Origin: Isoetes taiwanensis
Taxonomy: Eukaryota; Streptophyta; Lycopodiopsida; Isoetales; Isoetaceae
Direction: 5' to 3'
Length of the DNA: 64,000 nucleotides
Assembly: GCA_021234155.1 (NCBI GenBank)
Contig: JAJEKV010000005.1
Coordinates: forward strand, 17,222,089-17,286,088
A model generated the notes under the pieces. The model saw nothing but the letters and a program-made list of their open reading frames with translations, did no database searches and was not told the DNA's origin. Each line of letters starts with the position of its first letter. The stretch's first letter is position 1. Shown piece after piece: positions 1 through 10,539 of this stretch. A program made the position numbers and the translations under genes.

Positions 1-572
1 CCTGCAATGACATGTTTTGGTCTCAGAACATTGCTCTGCTTTTCTGTTTTGATTGTGAGTTCATATTGAATGTGTGGTCTAGAGGAACCTGATTTGGGTT
101 TTTCCCTATCATCTTCATCATCCCTGTCACTTTTACTATTTTCCTCCTCGTCAGGTTGGATTTGCCTATGCTTTCTCTTGGGTCTAGAAGAATTGGCCTC
201 TGCTTTCTCATCGGGAGTTTTATAATAATCCGAGAAGCTCTTCCATTAATGACCTCCCCTTTATATCACGGATAATAAGCCATTTGCCTGGGTTCCAGAG
301 CCATTCCACCCCATGTATGTGGCTTCCCTGTAATTCTTTTGTAAATTTGCATGAACTCTTTGTATTGTTCATTGCTCAGATTCTTCAACCTGTACAAGAA
401 AACATATGCCTTAATTTTTCAGTTTGAACAAAACATTTGGGGGAAAATACCCGTAGCCAGATTTATTTGGAACTCTGTCACCCCAAAGCTTCTTTAGATC
501 TTCGTGGGGCACAATCTCTTGTTTGAGGAGAGATTTCATCGTGTAACCAGTAGCGTTCAATTCTGACTCCAT
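1..572 (-). CDS. 5' part of an unassigned gene, paralogous at its N-terminus to the FCP1-like gene at 41 kb
   Basis: I place the start ATG at 572-570. Exon 1 runs 572-451 and ends at a GT donor. Exon 2 starts at 389 after an acceptor ending ttgtacag. Joined, they read MESELNATGYTMKSLLKQ, then DLKKLWGDRVPNKSGYG, then LKNLSNEQYKEFMQIYKRI. The gene at 39.4-41.4 kb has the matching series MRKMWGPKVNGKSCY, then RLLNENKKEEFLSLYTKI, so the two share an N-terminal domain. From about 230 down to 1, one frame stays open and encodes an acidic and basic, nuclear-looking linker with DEEENSKSDRDDEDDREK. Between 270 and 230 the reading changes frame twice (MAYYP, then RDIKGRSLMEEL, then SDYYKTPDEKAE), so either a small splice event or indels lie there. 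The gene runs off the left edge. Its function is unknown; by analogy an FCP1-like domain could follow outside the window. Confidence 0.5.
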
Positions 573-1426
573 TAGGGTTCAATCGGCAAGAAGCGGCAAA
601 AAAACAGAAGAAGTAATTATTTCTTAATTTAAAAAGGTGGACAATGACGTGGCATAAAATTCAAAATAACCGACGCTCATTAATTCGCACTCCCGCAATC
701 TCCGCTTCGGTATGCACCACCCGATTCTACCACAAAGGTGGTGCCAAGATGTGGCGTCAAAATGCACGTTTTTGATACACCACAGCGTGCTTTTACCTTC
801 AGAAGGTCGCTATGAAGCACTGAAGGATTTGATGACGGGCAAAGCTGGTTTTATCCTTCCTTAACTTTGTAATGCTTGTGTTTGGTGACCCTCTGTTGGT
901 ATTTCACTGGGTTTGCAGGATATTATAGTTGAGGTTCAGACCAGACATTGTCTTGGAATTGAATTCACCGGCTATAGAACATTCCTGTTAAATTATTCTA
1001 GGTCCTTGTAAAGTGCTAAAGGGGGCAATCCCATGCCGTCTCAATTTCAATATGTACTATTTTCAGCAGCCCAACTTGTGTTCTTTAGGCAGTTTATGGT
1101 CTGTAGCCATATGCCCACTATTCATTGCCATAGTGAGGTCCTAATTAGATTGTCAAGGATAGTTGGCGTGTTGTCAACCACCGCGACATAATTCCCACTG
1201 TTCCAATATTGGTGGGCTATTGCCATGTCGCTCAGCCAATTTACCTCACGGCGGCTCCACTTGGCATCTTGAATGCATCTGTACACTTCTCAACTCTTCA
1301 ACGTTTGTTTCAAACTGAGATTGCAATGCTAAGGGCACTTAGAGATGGTAGCGCTTTTATGCAACACATGGAAGATTTCTACTACATTTCATTACTCGAG
1401 GTTATTTTCCTTTTTTTATTCTATTC
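573..1426. other. Promoter-side intergenic DNA, no gene recognised
   Basis: This stretch lies upstream of the minus-strand gene starting at 572. It holds a short ORF on the plus strand near 1209-1430 that matches nothing I recognise. I see no RNA gene or repeat. Confidence 0.4.
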
Positions 1427-2610
1427 TTAGAGGTAAAGCCTACTTATATGGATCAAGGAACTGCTACTAAAGCTAGTCTTCATCTTAAAATCAAATATTA
1501 CTGAAGTTTTTGGATGCATGACTCCTGATATGATGCGATTACCAAATATAACATAAAATCTTTTGTCCTCAAAAACTTGTGAGCTAAGACCATGCAATCC
1601 TTTTCTTGTAAAGAACAAGGTCAATGGAACATGTTTTAGAATTGAGGCAAAATTGACATACCTTGTGACATGATCAAATGGGGTCATGCCAGCAAGTTGA
1701 AAACTCTTGTTGGACAAGACTTGAAACTTTTGACCAATGTCCAAGATTCTGTTGGTGCGCTCCGTTTGCACATCTATCTGTGGATGATAAGCAGAACTCA
1801 TCCACAACTTGGTGCAGATCGTGTTGAAGGAGTCTTGCCAAAAGGCACTAATGAACTTCGGATCTCTATCAGAGACAATCGTCCTTGGCATCCCATGAAC
1901 CTAAAGATCTCTTTTGCGAATAGCAAGGCGGTATCTAAGGTTGTGACTGTGGTTCTGCATGGAAAAAGTGTGCCATCTTGGACAATTTATCGACCACTAG
2001 GCGGCTCGGCCCCTTGCTGTTCATGGGAGGTCCGTCATGAAATTCATGCTGACCACTTCCCACTTGGTATTCGGTTGGGAAGAGTTCCAAGGCCCCTGGA
2101 TTCGGAGTTGTTTCACCTTTGTCTGCTGACACAACTGGCATTCCTGGATATACTTGGCTATCTGCTTCTTCATGCCCGGCCAGAAGTGGTTACTTCTAAT
2201 CTTGAAGTAGGTCTTCATAAATCCTGCATGGCTGGCAATAGGGCTATTATGCGTGTCATGTAAGATAAGCTTCTTTACTCCTGATGCTTCAGGTATGCAT
2301 AGCTTGTTCTTGTGGTATAAGAGATTGCCTTCCTTTTTAAAATGTTTGAAGATCTTTCTTTGGTTATTTATCCTTGTGCTCTTGCAAAAATTAACCCATA
2401 TATGGTTGAATTTCATGCTAGAGAAGATTTCTTGCCGAATTTGCTTGTCAAAGTGGAGATGGCATTGCAATGCACTCGAGTCCCTAATGGTCGTCGATAG
2501 AGCGTATCGGCGACTACATTTAGTTTACCTGATCTATAGATTATTTCAAAGCCATATTCTTCGAGGAATTTCATCCAACGTCTCTGCCTCATATTGAGGG
2601 GTGGTTGCAT
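1427..2610 (-). pseudogene. Ty3/Gypsy pol relic (RNase H end, integrase zinc finger and core)
   Basis: Read on the minus strand, three frames carry Gypsy pol in the correct order. First comes the end of RNase H with FEIIYRSGKLNVVADTL and RRP (2610-2413). Next is the integrase HHCC zinc-binding region with CQLCQQTKVKQLRIQGPW (2470-2021). Then comes the DDE core with LVVDKLSKMAHF (2141-1935) and MPRTIVSDRDPKFISAFWQ, then AYHPQIDVQTERTNR (1891-1427). These match the SDRDP...F and YHPQTDGQTER signatures of Gypsy integrases. The domains are out of frame with each other and no LTRs were found nearby, so this is a dead fragment. No chromodomain is visible after the core. Confidence 0.85.
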
Positions 2611-2639
2611 GAAAATGTATTAAAACTGTAGAAGAGAAA

Positions 2640-3985
2640 GCCATATTAACGTCAATCTTTGCAACAGGGAATGTATTGTTACTCAAGTATTTGCTTATCA
2701 TCATTACCAATCTCACTTCTTGAAGACCATTGGATTTGAACGCTAGGGATCTTCAATTCTTTCAAAACAGCTTCAATAGAATTGCAACAATAAACGAGTG
2801 GAAATATTTGTGAAAGAATGACATTATATGCATTCCCAATAAAATGCAAGATCTTAAAATTTAATGCATGCCTTTTATCATATTTACTGTCTAATACATT
2901 CTCAACATCACAACAGTCAACATATGTTCTAAGAAAATGGCCCTATTTTAGCTCATTGGATTGAAGTTCAAACTTTAGATGTTCGTTTGGGTAAATCCAA
3001 AAAGGATTATCCAGGCTTCTTAGTTGTTCGGGTTGCAAGAAAATTGCAGCTATAGAATTATTTAGAACAGAAAGGTCATCTATGTAACGAAAAGCAATGC
3101 GTGAATAATTCCATTACATCATATCTACATAGCCTAGCTAATCTCTTAAAGAACTGAATCTCATAGAAGGATAAATACCAGTTACACCAAAGAGGTGGGC
3201 ATGAAAATCCCAGCCACATCTGATAATTCTCTAGTTCAAAAGCCAAGCATTCCATTCTATAACTATAAGCTTATCCAAGACCATCCATGCTTTAAGAACA
3301 TCAGTTAGAACTTTACATTTGATAGAGTGCCCTTGTGGTTTGAAAATCACGCATTCTCTACGGTCCAAATTATTATAGGCCAAGTATATCAGTTTTTCCA
3401 TAATTAAGATAATCCCGTCATAAAAATAAGTGAAATATTCTCATAACATTTAGCTATGTCTACACAAAAGATACTCATAATATTAGAAGGTAGATTTAAA
3501 AAGGATTCCGTATTAAATTTACAAGGGCAGAAGGCAGAGGACTTAAGGTTAAAAATTTGAGCATAAATCTTTCTCATTTTTGCACATTCCCTTTTAATCA
3601 GCCTCCCGCAACAGTCAATTTCTGGCACTCTTGGAGTTACCTGCAGTTTGTACTGAAGTCAGGGTCCTTTCCTTGAATTTCTTCTTTGGAAGATTTGATC
3701 CAACAACATCATCACTCGAGGTACGACTGGCAATTTTATTTGGAATGTACCTTCTTGTTTCTCTATAATTATTATAGGAGAAAGCCCTCCTTTTCTCTTT
3801 AGGGCTATAGATGAAGGGGCTACTAGAGGTACTAGGACTAAGAGCAAAAAGCTGATGTTTGTATTTATTGCTAGATAACTCTATAAACTGAGGACCTTTT
3901 ATCATACGTTCAATCTGACGTGCAGCAGGTGCATTGCCATACTCAGCAAGCAGTTTAGCATCTTAATCATTACAAAATTGTTGTA
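2640..3985 (-). pseudogene. Reverse transcriptase relic of Penelope-like type
   Basis: On the minus strand a broken RT can be followed across frames. An N-terminal leader reads AKLLAEYGNAPAARQIERM (about 3960-3900). Motif A is MSIFCVDIAKCYENI (near 3470). Then come LTDVLKAWMVLDKLIVIEWN, CNWYLSFYEIQFFKRLARLC, motif C AFRYIDDLSVLNN (YIDD, 3075-3089), FWIYPNEHLKFELQS, and a tail with DSKYDKRHALNFKILHF and NAYNVILSQIFPLVYCC. The order (a family-typical NCAP..ADLYL..YE block before R-Y-I/L-D-D, then YDKR..FNF.I.. and Y.V..SQ) is what I know from Penelope-like RTs, not from LINE or LTR pol. No GIY-YIG endonuclease was seen. At least four frame changes and several stops make it inactive. The class assignment rests on motif memory only. 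Confidence 0.55.
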
Positions 3986-4490
3986 TCCCATCTTTTTTTA
4001 AACAAAAATCATGCAGCACATCCAAGTGTCTTTGGAGCACATCTTCTGTCCTAGATATTAAGACAATGTCATCTGCAAAAAGCAATAATTGCACCATATA
4101 ACCAGAAAGATCTATGCCTACACCTCCCTTTTCACAAAGCCAATGTTCCATCTCATCAATAAACAGGCCAAAAAGCAAAGGTGAGCATGGGCAGCCCTGT
4201 TTAACACCAACCGTGCTTCAAACCTTAAGTGTTTGGTCAAATGGAAATGACAATTCGACAAGTACCTGTTGGTAGAGACATGCTGCTCTTAATTCAATTG
4301 GAATAGATAAAGCCTCCATTCTAGCTTGTAACTTGTCTCTATGCACTTTATCAAATGCTTTAGACAAATCGATAAAAGCACAATATACCTTATTGCCACG
4401 ACCCTTTGCACATTCCATGATCACCCGTAAAGTAACAAGATAGTACCCTGCATGAAAACCAGCTTGACATGTAGCCCTTGCATTTACTTG
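3986..4490 (-). pseudogene. L1-type LINE ORF2, reverse transcriptase core (3' fragment)
   Basis: The minus strand encodes CQAGFHAGYYLVTLRVIMEC, then NKVYCAFIDLSKAFDKVHRD (RT motif A, YCAFIDLSKAFD) and, after a frame break, YMVQLLLFADDIVLIS (motif C, FADD). The reading stops being LINE-like near 3985 at HDFCLKK, so the 3' part of ORF2 and any poly(A) tail are missing. The 5' continuation lies at 10540-12863, beyond the Copia insertion. Joining the two flanks at the 5-bp duplication restores an uninterrupted NWAD-Q-VNARATCQAGF reading, which shows this was one LINE copy before Copia landed. Confidence 0.85.
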
Positions 4491-4495
4491 ATCAG
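4491..4495. repeat. Target-site duplication of the Copia element, left copy (ATCAG)
   Basis: ATCAG here directly precedes the 5' LTR and is repeated at 10535-10539 directly after the 3' LTR, giving the 5-bp duplication usual for Copia integrases. Confidence 0.9.
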
Positions 4496-4698
4496 TGTGA
4501 CGAATATGCATGACAATCCAGTCACCCAATCCTCGATGGCATCCACGTCATCACAAATGGTCGCGTCTGTTAGTCCTGAGTCTGATGTAATCGGGTGTTC
4601 TACACCCAAATAACTGATCCATTCTGTACGCCACGGCAAGGGCTGATTCTTGCCTAATCTATCAATACATATCTCTATTCTATGTCTGATTTTTGATA
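4496..4698 (+). repeat. Copia 5' LTR (203 bp)
   Basis: This matches 10332-10534 base for base except at four sites. It starts right after the ATCAG duplication and ends just before the primer binding site. It should hold the promoter and polyadenylation signals, which I could not pin to individual bases. Confidence 0.93.
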
Positions 4699-4710
4699 TG
4701 GTATCAGAGC
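4699..4710 (+). promoter_or_regulatory. Primer binding site, initiator Met tRNA type
   Basis: TGGTATCAGAGC immediately follows the 5' LTR. This is the standard plant Copia primer binding site, complementary to the 3' part of initiator Met tRNA. Confidence 0.9.
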
Positions 4711-4899
4711 CCGGAGATGGGGCCTAGGAAGCAGAAAAAGGATTTGACAGAAGCTCTTAGGGTTCAGAGGGCCATTATCAGAGTAAATCAGAGGCTGCAC
4801 CAACAAAATCTTAGGAAGAAGAAAAGGCGGAGAATCAGAAGAAAATCCGTGTTTGAAAGACTAAGATTCAATTAAAAGATCAAGTTCCAGAAGAACAGG

Positions 4900-6143
4900 A
4901 TGGAATCAATCTCAGGAGGAAAGTATGTGATTGAGAAATTTAATGGGAAGAACTTCCATACCTGGCAGGTAAAAATGAAGTTTCACCTGATTGAGAAAGA
5001 TCTTTTTGGTGTGGTAGATGAATTTGAGAAGAAGCCCGGTGAAGCAGCAGACTTGGTGAAATGGCAGTTGAAGAATCGGAGAGCAACGGTCTTGGCCTTG
5101 GTGACTCTCAGATTCATCATGTTGACTTCTCTAAAAGTGCCAAAGAATTTTGGGAGACCTTGGATAAAATATTTGGAGCTCAAGCCAAGCATTCCAAAGT
5201 CCTCTTAAAGAAGCAACTCTTTGAACTGCATATGGCAAGAGGCGAGAATTTGGCAGAACATGTGAATAAACTGAGATTATTACTTCATCAATTGGCTGGA
5301 ATTGCTGCTGCAGTAGATGAGGAGGATGCCAAAGCAGTTCTCTTTCATAGTCTTCCTCCATCATATGGGCATGTAGTGACCACAATGCAGATTGTTCAGG
5401 GCCTTAGTCTAGATCAGATTATTGCCTCATTGTTCGAAGAAGAAAAAAGATTAAAGGAAGGAGATACATCTTCCATTGCAATGTTTGCCAAACAGAGACT
5501 GCAATCCTTTAAACGAAGCAATGAGAGCAGAGGAGCTAAGATGAACAAGAATAATGGAGGCAGTAGTAGTGGCAGCAGCAGTCATCACAAAAAAAGGGCA
5601 TCTCTAAGTGGTAATCCTCCTCAAAAATCAGTCATGGGAAAGAGGAAAGGGGTGTGTAATCATTGCAAGCAACCTGGCCATTATGCAAGAGAATGCCCTA
5701 CTCGATCTGACAAAGGCAAAGAGAAGGCCTTCAATGTAGAGATTGAGGATGGGAGAAGTTTCATGGCAAAAGTAGATGACAGTGCCATTCCTCATGAAAG
5801 TGAAATCATCTGGATTGACTCAGGGGCAACACAGCATATGTGCCCAAGAGATGATTACTTTCAGGAACTTCAACCCATGCCAGGTACAAGAAGGGTCATG
5901 TTGGGAGATGATTTTGGCCACCTTATTCTTGGATTAGGCAGTATGAAGGTTTCTCTTGCAAATGGAGTTATGCGCACAATTTGGAAAGTTTTGTATGTGC
6001 CTGGAGTTACAAAAACCTTGCTGCCTATAGGAGCATTGGCTGATTTGGGATATGCAGTAAATTTTCAGCAATATGGTTGCCAAATAGTATCAGAAGACAA
6101 CCAGATTATGGCCTCAGGAGTCCGCTATGCCTCTTTGTATAAG
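4900..6143 (+). pseudogene. Copia gag and protease
   Basis: Translation starts at MESISGGKYVIEKFNGKNF, the usual start of Copia gag (UBN2-type). Near 5105 the reading moves to another frame (SDSQIHHVDFSKSAKEFWET) and then stays open to the MULE insertion. Visible in order are the capsid region with LFHSLPPSYGHVVTTM, a CCHC zinc knuckle CNHCKQPGHYARECP at about 5660-5705, and the aspartic protease site IWIDSGATQHMCP at about 5810-5845. The catalytic DSG is intact. Reading is cut at 6152, where foreign DNA begins, and resumes at 7408 with the pre-integrase domain. It is inactive because of the frameshift and the insertion. Confidence 0.92.
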
Positions 6144-6152
6144 CTGGATGCC
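6144..6152. repeat. 9-bp target-site duplication of the MULE-like insertion, left copy
   Basis: CTGGATGCC here is repeated at 7399-7407 on the other side of the insertion. Removing the insert plus one copy rejoins the Copia reading (YKLDA, then the pre-integrase region). Confidence 0.9.
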
Positions 6153-6655
6153 AGGGTATTTTTTAGTGGCCCCGGCGGGCCAGTTGGCCACACATTCATA
6201 TTTTTTCAGAAATGGTTGGCTACGCCAGAGTAGGATACGTTCATGCCCTGACTGAAGGGTAGTGGCCAGTTCAAAACACGAATTTGTACATTTTACTCGT
6301 TTAGTAGCCAATTCGATATTTACTAAATTCGGCTAGGCGCAAGGTGTGGCCAATTCGATTTTTTGTACGTGGGAAAAAACTTATCGAGGTAGCCAACTAG
6401 AACCTAAGGTAAATTTTAATGGGTAAGGGGGTGGCCATATTACATCTCGACCACATGTCCATCTAAGAATCGCCACTTATAGTCCTCTAGGATTAGGGTT
6501 TCATATATATTTTTCAATTTGACCGAGCTAGCATCAGAAACCGCCCTTTCATACAGGTTTAGTTTATTCTACCATGTCGAGCTTGTGTTTTTCCTGTTCT
6601 TCTCGTATGCATTTGTTTCCTTATTCATGTGAATATAAATATAAATGGGATGTTA

Positions 6656-6730
6656 GTCTATTCTATTCTATTCCATTCCATTCCATTCTATTCTATTCTA
6701 TTCTATTCTATTCTATTCTATTCTATTCTG
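6656..6730 (+). repeat. (TTCTA)n microsatellite
   Basis: About fifteen units of the pentamer TTCTA (with TTCCA variants) run uninterrupted. It lies inside the MULE and accounts for the odd FYSILFYSILF translations in this stretch. Confidence 0.95.
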
Positions 6731-6948
6731 AATATGAATGGGATGATAATTTTAATATTATATTTTATTGTCATTTGCAGAGCACTCCCGATTTGTATTC
6801 ACGATTTGGTTGAGATGGAGATCCATTCCCATCTACAATCTAAGCTTTAGCTTCATCAATTCAGGTTAGTTTTTACCCTATTCAGTTGTGCAAAATTATT
6901 CAAATGTGCAAAAGTAGTTGTTGATGCCAATCATCAAATTTATGCAGC

Positions 6949-7245
6949 ATGGAGGGGGCTTCACAAAAGAGAATAAATGAGTCCTTGGGACCTGGGGCAT
7001 CAAGGACAAAGCTGCGCATCACTATATCATCGTCTACGTCCACTTTCATAGGCCAAATTGAGGGTCTTGATGAAGGCTATGAATTTGCAGATGATAAGGA
7101 CTATGATCCAAAGCAATTTGAACGTATTATTTGGGGAAGACGCCTAGGTGGTTGTGGCCAACGTCGTGTTTTCACTACTAAAGCATGTTTCTATCTTAAC
7201 CCACACAAATTTGCTCGTATCCAATTTGTTAATGTAGCAAAATAA
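6949..7245 (+). CDS. Unassigned 98-codon ORF carried by the MULE
   Basis: This ORF starts at MEGASQKRINESLGPGASR and ends QIEGLDEGYEFADDKDY...RIQFVNVAK. It is preceded by cag, so it could be an exon of a captured gene. It contains an acidic middle (DEGYEFADDKDYDPKQFE) and a basic stretch (IIWGRRLGGCGQRR). I do not recognise a family. It may be host sequence picked up by the element or the element's own accessory ORF. Codon structure looks gene-like, but nothing else supports function. Confidence 0.3.
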   Translation: MEGASQKRINESLGPGASRTKLRITISSSTSTFIGQIEGLDEGYEFADDKDYDPKQFERIIWGRRLGGCGQRRVFTTKACFYLNPHKFARIQFVNVAK

Positions 7246-7398
7246 AAGTATCATAGTTGCGCCAGTTCAGTTACGCCATCTTAGCAAGAAGGTGCAAAAT
7301 ATCGCCAGGCCAAACTACGCCAAGTTATTTATTCTACATGGCCAGTAGCCAGTTGTTTCTGGCCCTATAAAAATATAGGGCGCTTAAAAAATACCCTA

Positions 7399-7407
7399 CT
7401 GGATGCC
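7399..7407. repeat. 9-bp target-site duplication of the MULE-like insertion, right copy
   Basis: CTGGATGCC, identical to 6144-6152. Confidence 0.9.
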
Positions 7408-10400
7408 CATGTCATACCAAAACAGCAGGTTGAATCAGCAAGAATGATGATGGTTCAAGGAGAGAATGTGCAGCTGGAGTTATGGCATAAGAGACTAGCA
7501 ATTGTGGAGATGCAGCGACAGGCCTTAGTGGAGGGCTTAACAATCACAAATTTCAAGAAGCCACCTCATTGTGAGGCATGCATCCTCGACAAGCATCATA
7601 GGAGCACATTTCCTAAAGGCCAGAGTGAGCGTGCAGTTGCTGTTTTAGAGCGAGTCCACAGTGATATATGCGGACCCATCTCCACAGAGACATTTGGCCA
7701 TAAGAGGTATTTCATTACCTTCGTTGATGATTTTTCTAGAAAAGTAACAATTTACTTAATAGCTAGAAAATCCGAAGCATTGTCCATGTTTAAGATCTAT
7801 CATGCTAGAGTGAGGGTAGAAACTGGCCGCTCACTTAAAGTGCTTCGTACTGATGGAGGAGGAGAGTGTTTGTCTCTTATTGTCAAGCACAAGGTATTCA
7901 GCAGCAGTTTGCCAACCCTTACACACCAGAGCAGAATGGCATAGCTGAGCGCATGAATCGCACACTAGTAGAAGCCGCTAGGTGCATGCTGGCCTATTCT
8001 GGCTTACCCCAAGTCTTTTGGGGGCAAGCTATCCTTGCAGCAGCCTATATCCGCAATAGAGTAATTAGCTTCTATTCATGGCAAGACTCCAGAAGAATTG
8101 TGGACAGGGAAGAAGCCATGTGTTGGAGATATGAAGATCTTTGGCTGCTTAGCATATGCCCACATTCCTAAGGAGAAGAGAAAGAAGATGGATTACAAGG
8201 CTGTGGTTTCTGTGTTCATGGGTTACACGGAAGGAATCAAGGGCTATAAGCTATAAAGCTATATGGCATTCATGATCACCGAATTTTCCATAACAGAGAT
8301 GTGGTCTTGCGGGAGCATTTGACATATAAGGGCTTGATAGGTGCTGCTGTAATTCCATCAGTTCCAGGAGATATTGATGCAGTGATCCTAGAAGATGAGC
8401 CTGATCTGGCGGAGCAAGAGGATTAAGAGGTGCTGTTCCTGAATCTCCTATCGGATCCCCTTCCAAATGAGCAAACCAGAGGGCCAGATTTTGGGCTCCA
8501 ACGGTCCGTGTTACAGGGTCAGCCAAGTCTTCCGCCTAGTTTCCAGCAAGTGGGAGTTGACGAGGGAACTCAGCCTCAACGACCTCCATGGAATGGGGGA
8601 GGATTCAGATCTGCACCTACAGTGACTAAGTATAGCCGAGTTAGCAGACCCACTGCTAGATCTCAAGAGGCGGCAGCTCAATCCCATTCTAGGAAGCGCA
8701 GGATGCTTATGGCAGCAAGTACTATTGTGGAAGAACCACCTACTCTTGCAGCTGCTATGACAGGATCGTATGCACCAGAATGGAGAGCAACCATGAATGC
8801 AGAGTTTGAATCTCTTCAACGAAATGGAACTTGGAGTATGCAACCATTGCCAGTTGGAAGACGACCAGTAAGTTGCAAATGGCTATTTAAAGTTAAATAT
8901 AAAGCAGATGGTTCCATTGAGCGGTTCAAAGCAAGGCTGGTTGCTCGCGGGTTTACACAGGTTGAAGGCTTGGATTTCACAGAAACATTCTCACCTGTGG
9001 TTAAACTTGTTTCCATTCGTGCATTGCTTCAGTTTGCAGCAGAGTTTGATCTTGAAGTTCATCAGATGGATGTCAAGATGGCCTTCTTAAATGGTAGATA
9101 TTTACATGACTCAACCTGAAGGCTATGTGCAACCTGGAGCAGAACGCCTAGTTTGCAAGCTGAACCGTGCAATTTATGGCCTGAAGCAATCTCCAAGGAT
9201 GTGGTATCGTTTGATTGATGGCTATTTGACATCCTTGGGATTCGAGCGAAATAGAGCAGATTGCAATGTTTATGTGCGGCAACAAGGGATCAAGAGTTTT
9301 GTTATTGTTGCAGTTTATGTCGACGATTGCATTATTCTAAGCAATCAATTGCATGCTCTTCAGCAGGTCAAATTGCAGCTGCATGCTCGGTTTGAAATGA
9401 CAGGCTTAGGTGATATACATTATTGCTTAGAGATACAAGTAACTCGAGACAGGGGGAGTAGAAAGATTATGATGTCTCAGAGTCACTATATCCTAGACAT
9501 TTTGTCTCGCTTTGGAATGGAAGATTGTAAACCAATAGCAACACCAATGGAGACGGGCATGAAATTGTCAAGAGAGCAATCGCCTAAGACGAGAGAAGAA
9601 TATGAGCATATGCAGCAAGTACCATACCGGCAGGCAGTTGGATGTTTGATCTATGCGATGGTATGTACTAGGCCTGATCTTGCTTATGCAGTGGGAGTAG
9701 TGTCACAGTTCATGGACAATCCTGGAGAGCAGCATTGGAAGTGTGTCAAGCGAATTATGAGATATCTGAAAGGAACAGCCCAATTCAACTTGTGTTTTGA
9801 AGCAACAGGGTCACCAAAACTTGCAGGATACACAGATGCTGATTGGGCAGGAGATTGGGATACTAGAAGATCCACTTCTGGTTATGTTTACCACCTTGGC
9901 AGTGCTGCAATTTCATGGAGTTCGAAGAAGCAAGCAGCGGTGGCATTATCCAGCACGGAAGCAGAATATGTAGCAGCCACCCATGCAGCCAAGGAAGCGA
10001 TATGGTTGAGAAGGTTCTTGGAAGGATTGCATCATGACAGTGTGGCAGATCCAACAATGATATACAGTGATAATCAAGGTTCAATTGCACTTACAAAGAA
10101 CCCGAGATATCATGCAAGAACAAAGCATATTCAGACTCAATACCATTTTATAAGAGAGCAAGTGCAAGAAGAAGTTCTCATTCTGCAATTTATTGGCACG
10201 GAAGACATGGTAGCAGACATTTTCACTAAACCTCTAGCCAAGGAGAAGTTTGAGAAACACAGAAGAGCACTTGGAGTTCTGGATGCAGGTTACAGGAATG
10301 AAGATTCAACTGGACTGCAAGCAAGTGGGAGTGTGACAAATATGCATGACAGTCCAGTCACCCAATCCTCGATGGCATCCACGTCATCACAAATGGTCGC

Positions 10401-10449
10401 GTCTGTTAGTCCTGAGTCTGATGTAATCGGGTGTTCTACACCCAAATAA
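7408..10449 (+). pseudogene. Copia pol: pre-integrase, integrase, reverse transcriptase, RNase H
   Basis: The pre-integrase motif is LELWHKRL. Integrase has HSDICGP and FITFVDDFSRK, then after a frame change near 7880 NPYTPEQNGIAERMNRTL, giving the D-D-E triad. More frame changes lie near 8065 and 8250. RT starts in the frame from 8430 with CKWLFKVKYKADGSIERFKA and MDVKMAFLNG. A small deletion near 9095 shifts to the frame of IYMTQPEGYVQPG and VAVYVDDCIILSN (YVDD catalytic motif). RNase H shows YTDADWAGDWDTRRSTSGY, LSSTEAEYVA and DNQGSIALTKNP, ending ADIFTKPLAKEKFEKHR. All domains are recognisable, but the frame breaks prevent a functional polyprotein. Confidence 0.93.
10321..10331 (+). promoter_or_regulatory. 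Polypurine tract of the Copia element
   Basis: GCAAGTGGGAG directly precedes the 3' LTR start TGTGAC, the expected position for plus-strand priming. Confidence 0.6.
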
Positions 10450-10534
10450 CTGATCCATTCTGTATGCCACGGCAAGGGCTGATTCTTGCCTAATCTATCA
10501 ATACATATCTCTATTCTATGTCTGATTGTTGATA
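10332..10534 (+). repeat. Copia 3' LTR (203 bp)
   Basis: This is the same length as the 5' LTR with four substitutions. It is followed immediately by the ATCAG duplication at 10535-10539. Confidence 0.93.
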
Positions 10535-10539
10535 ATCAG
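10535..10539. repeat. Target-site duplication of the Copia element, right copy (ATCAG)
   Basis: Second copy of ATCAG, paired with 4491-4495. Confidence 0.9.

Larger units (their letters stand above)
6153..7398. mobile_element. Non-autonomous Mutator-like (MULE) DNA transposon
   Basis: About 1246 bp interrupt Copia gag-pol. The left end starts AGGGTATTTTTTA and the right end finishes TAAAAAATACCCT, its reverse complement, so short terminal inverted repeats of about 13 bp are present. The flanking duplication is 9 bp, which is diagnostic of Mutator-like elements. Both subterminal regions are rich in GCCAGTT and GCCAATT motifs (for example GTGGCCAATTCGA), a usual property of transposase-binding ends. 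No MURA transposase is encoded. The interior holds a pentanucleotide microsatellite and a 98-codon ORF. Confidence 0.85.
4496..10534 (+). mobile_element. Ty1/Copia LTR retrotransposon, nearly full length, interrupted by a MULE
   Basis: A 6039-bp element lies inside the LINE. It has two 203-bp LTRs, a Met-tRNA-type primer binding site, gag, protease, integrase, RT and RNase H in Copia order, and 5-bp target duplications. The LTRs differ at only four positions (about 2%), so insertion was recent on the scale of this window. Several frameshifts in gag-pol and a 1.25-kb MULE-like insertion make it non-autonomous. The LTR begins TGTGAC and ends TTGATA, so the termini are TG...TA instead of the usual TG...CA. 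Confidence 0.95.

Noticed and set aside
1670-2263. 197-codon plus-strand ORF
   Set aside because: It is the antisense shadow of the minus-strand Gypsy integrase, whose motifs are clear.
6574-6850. Two plus-strand ORFs rich in FYSIL repeats
   Set aside because: They are translations of the (TTCTA)n microsatellite.
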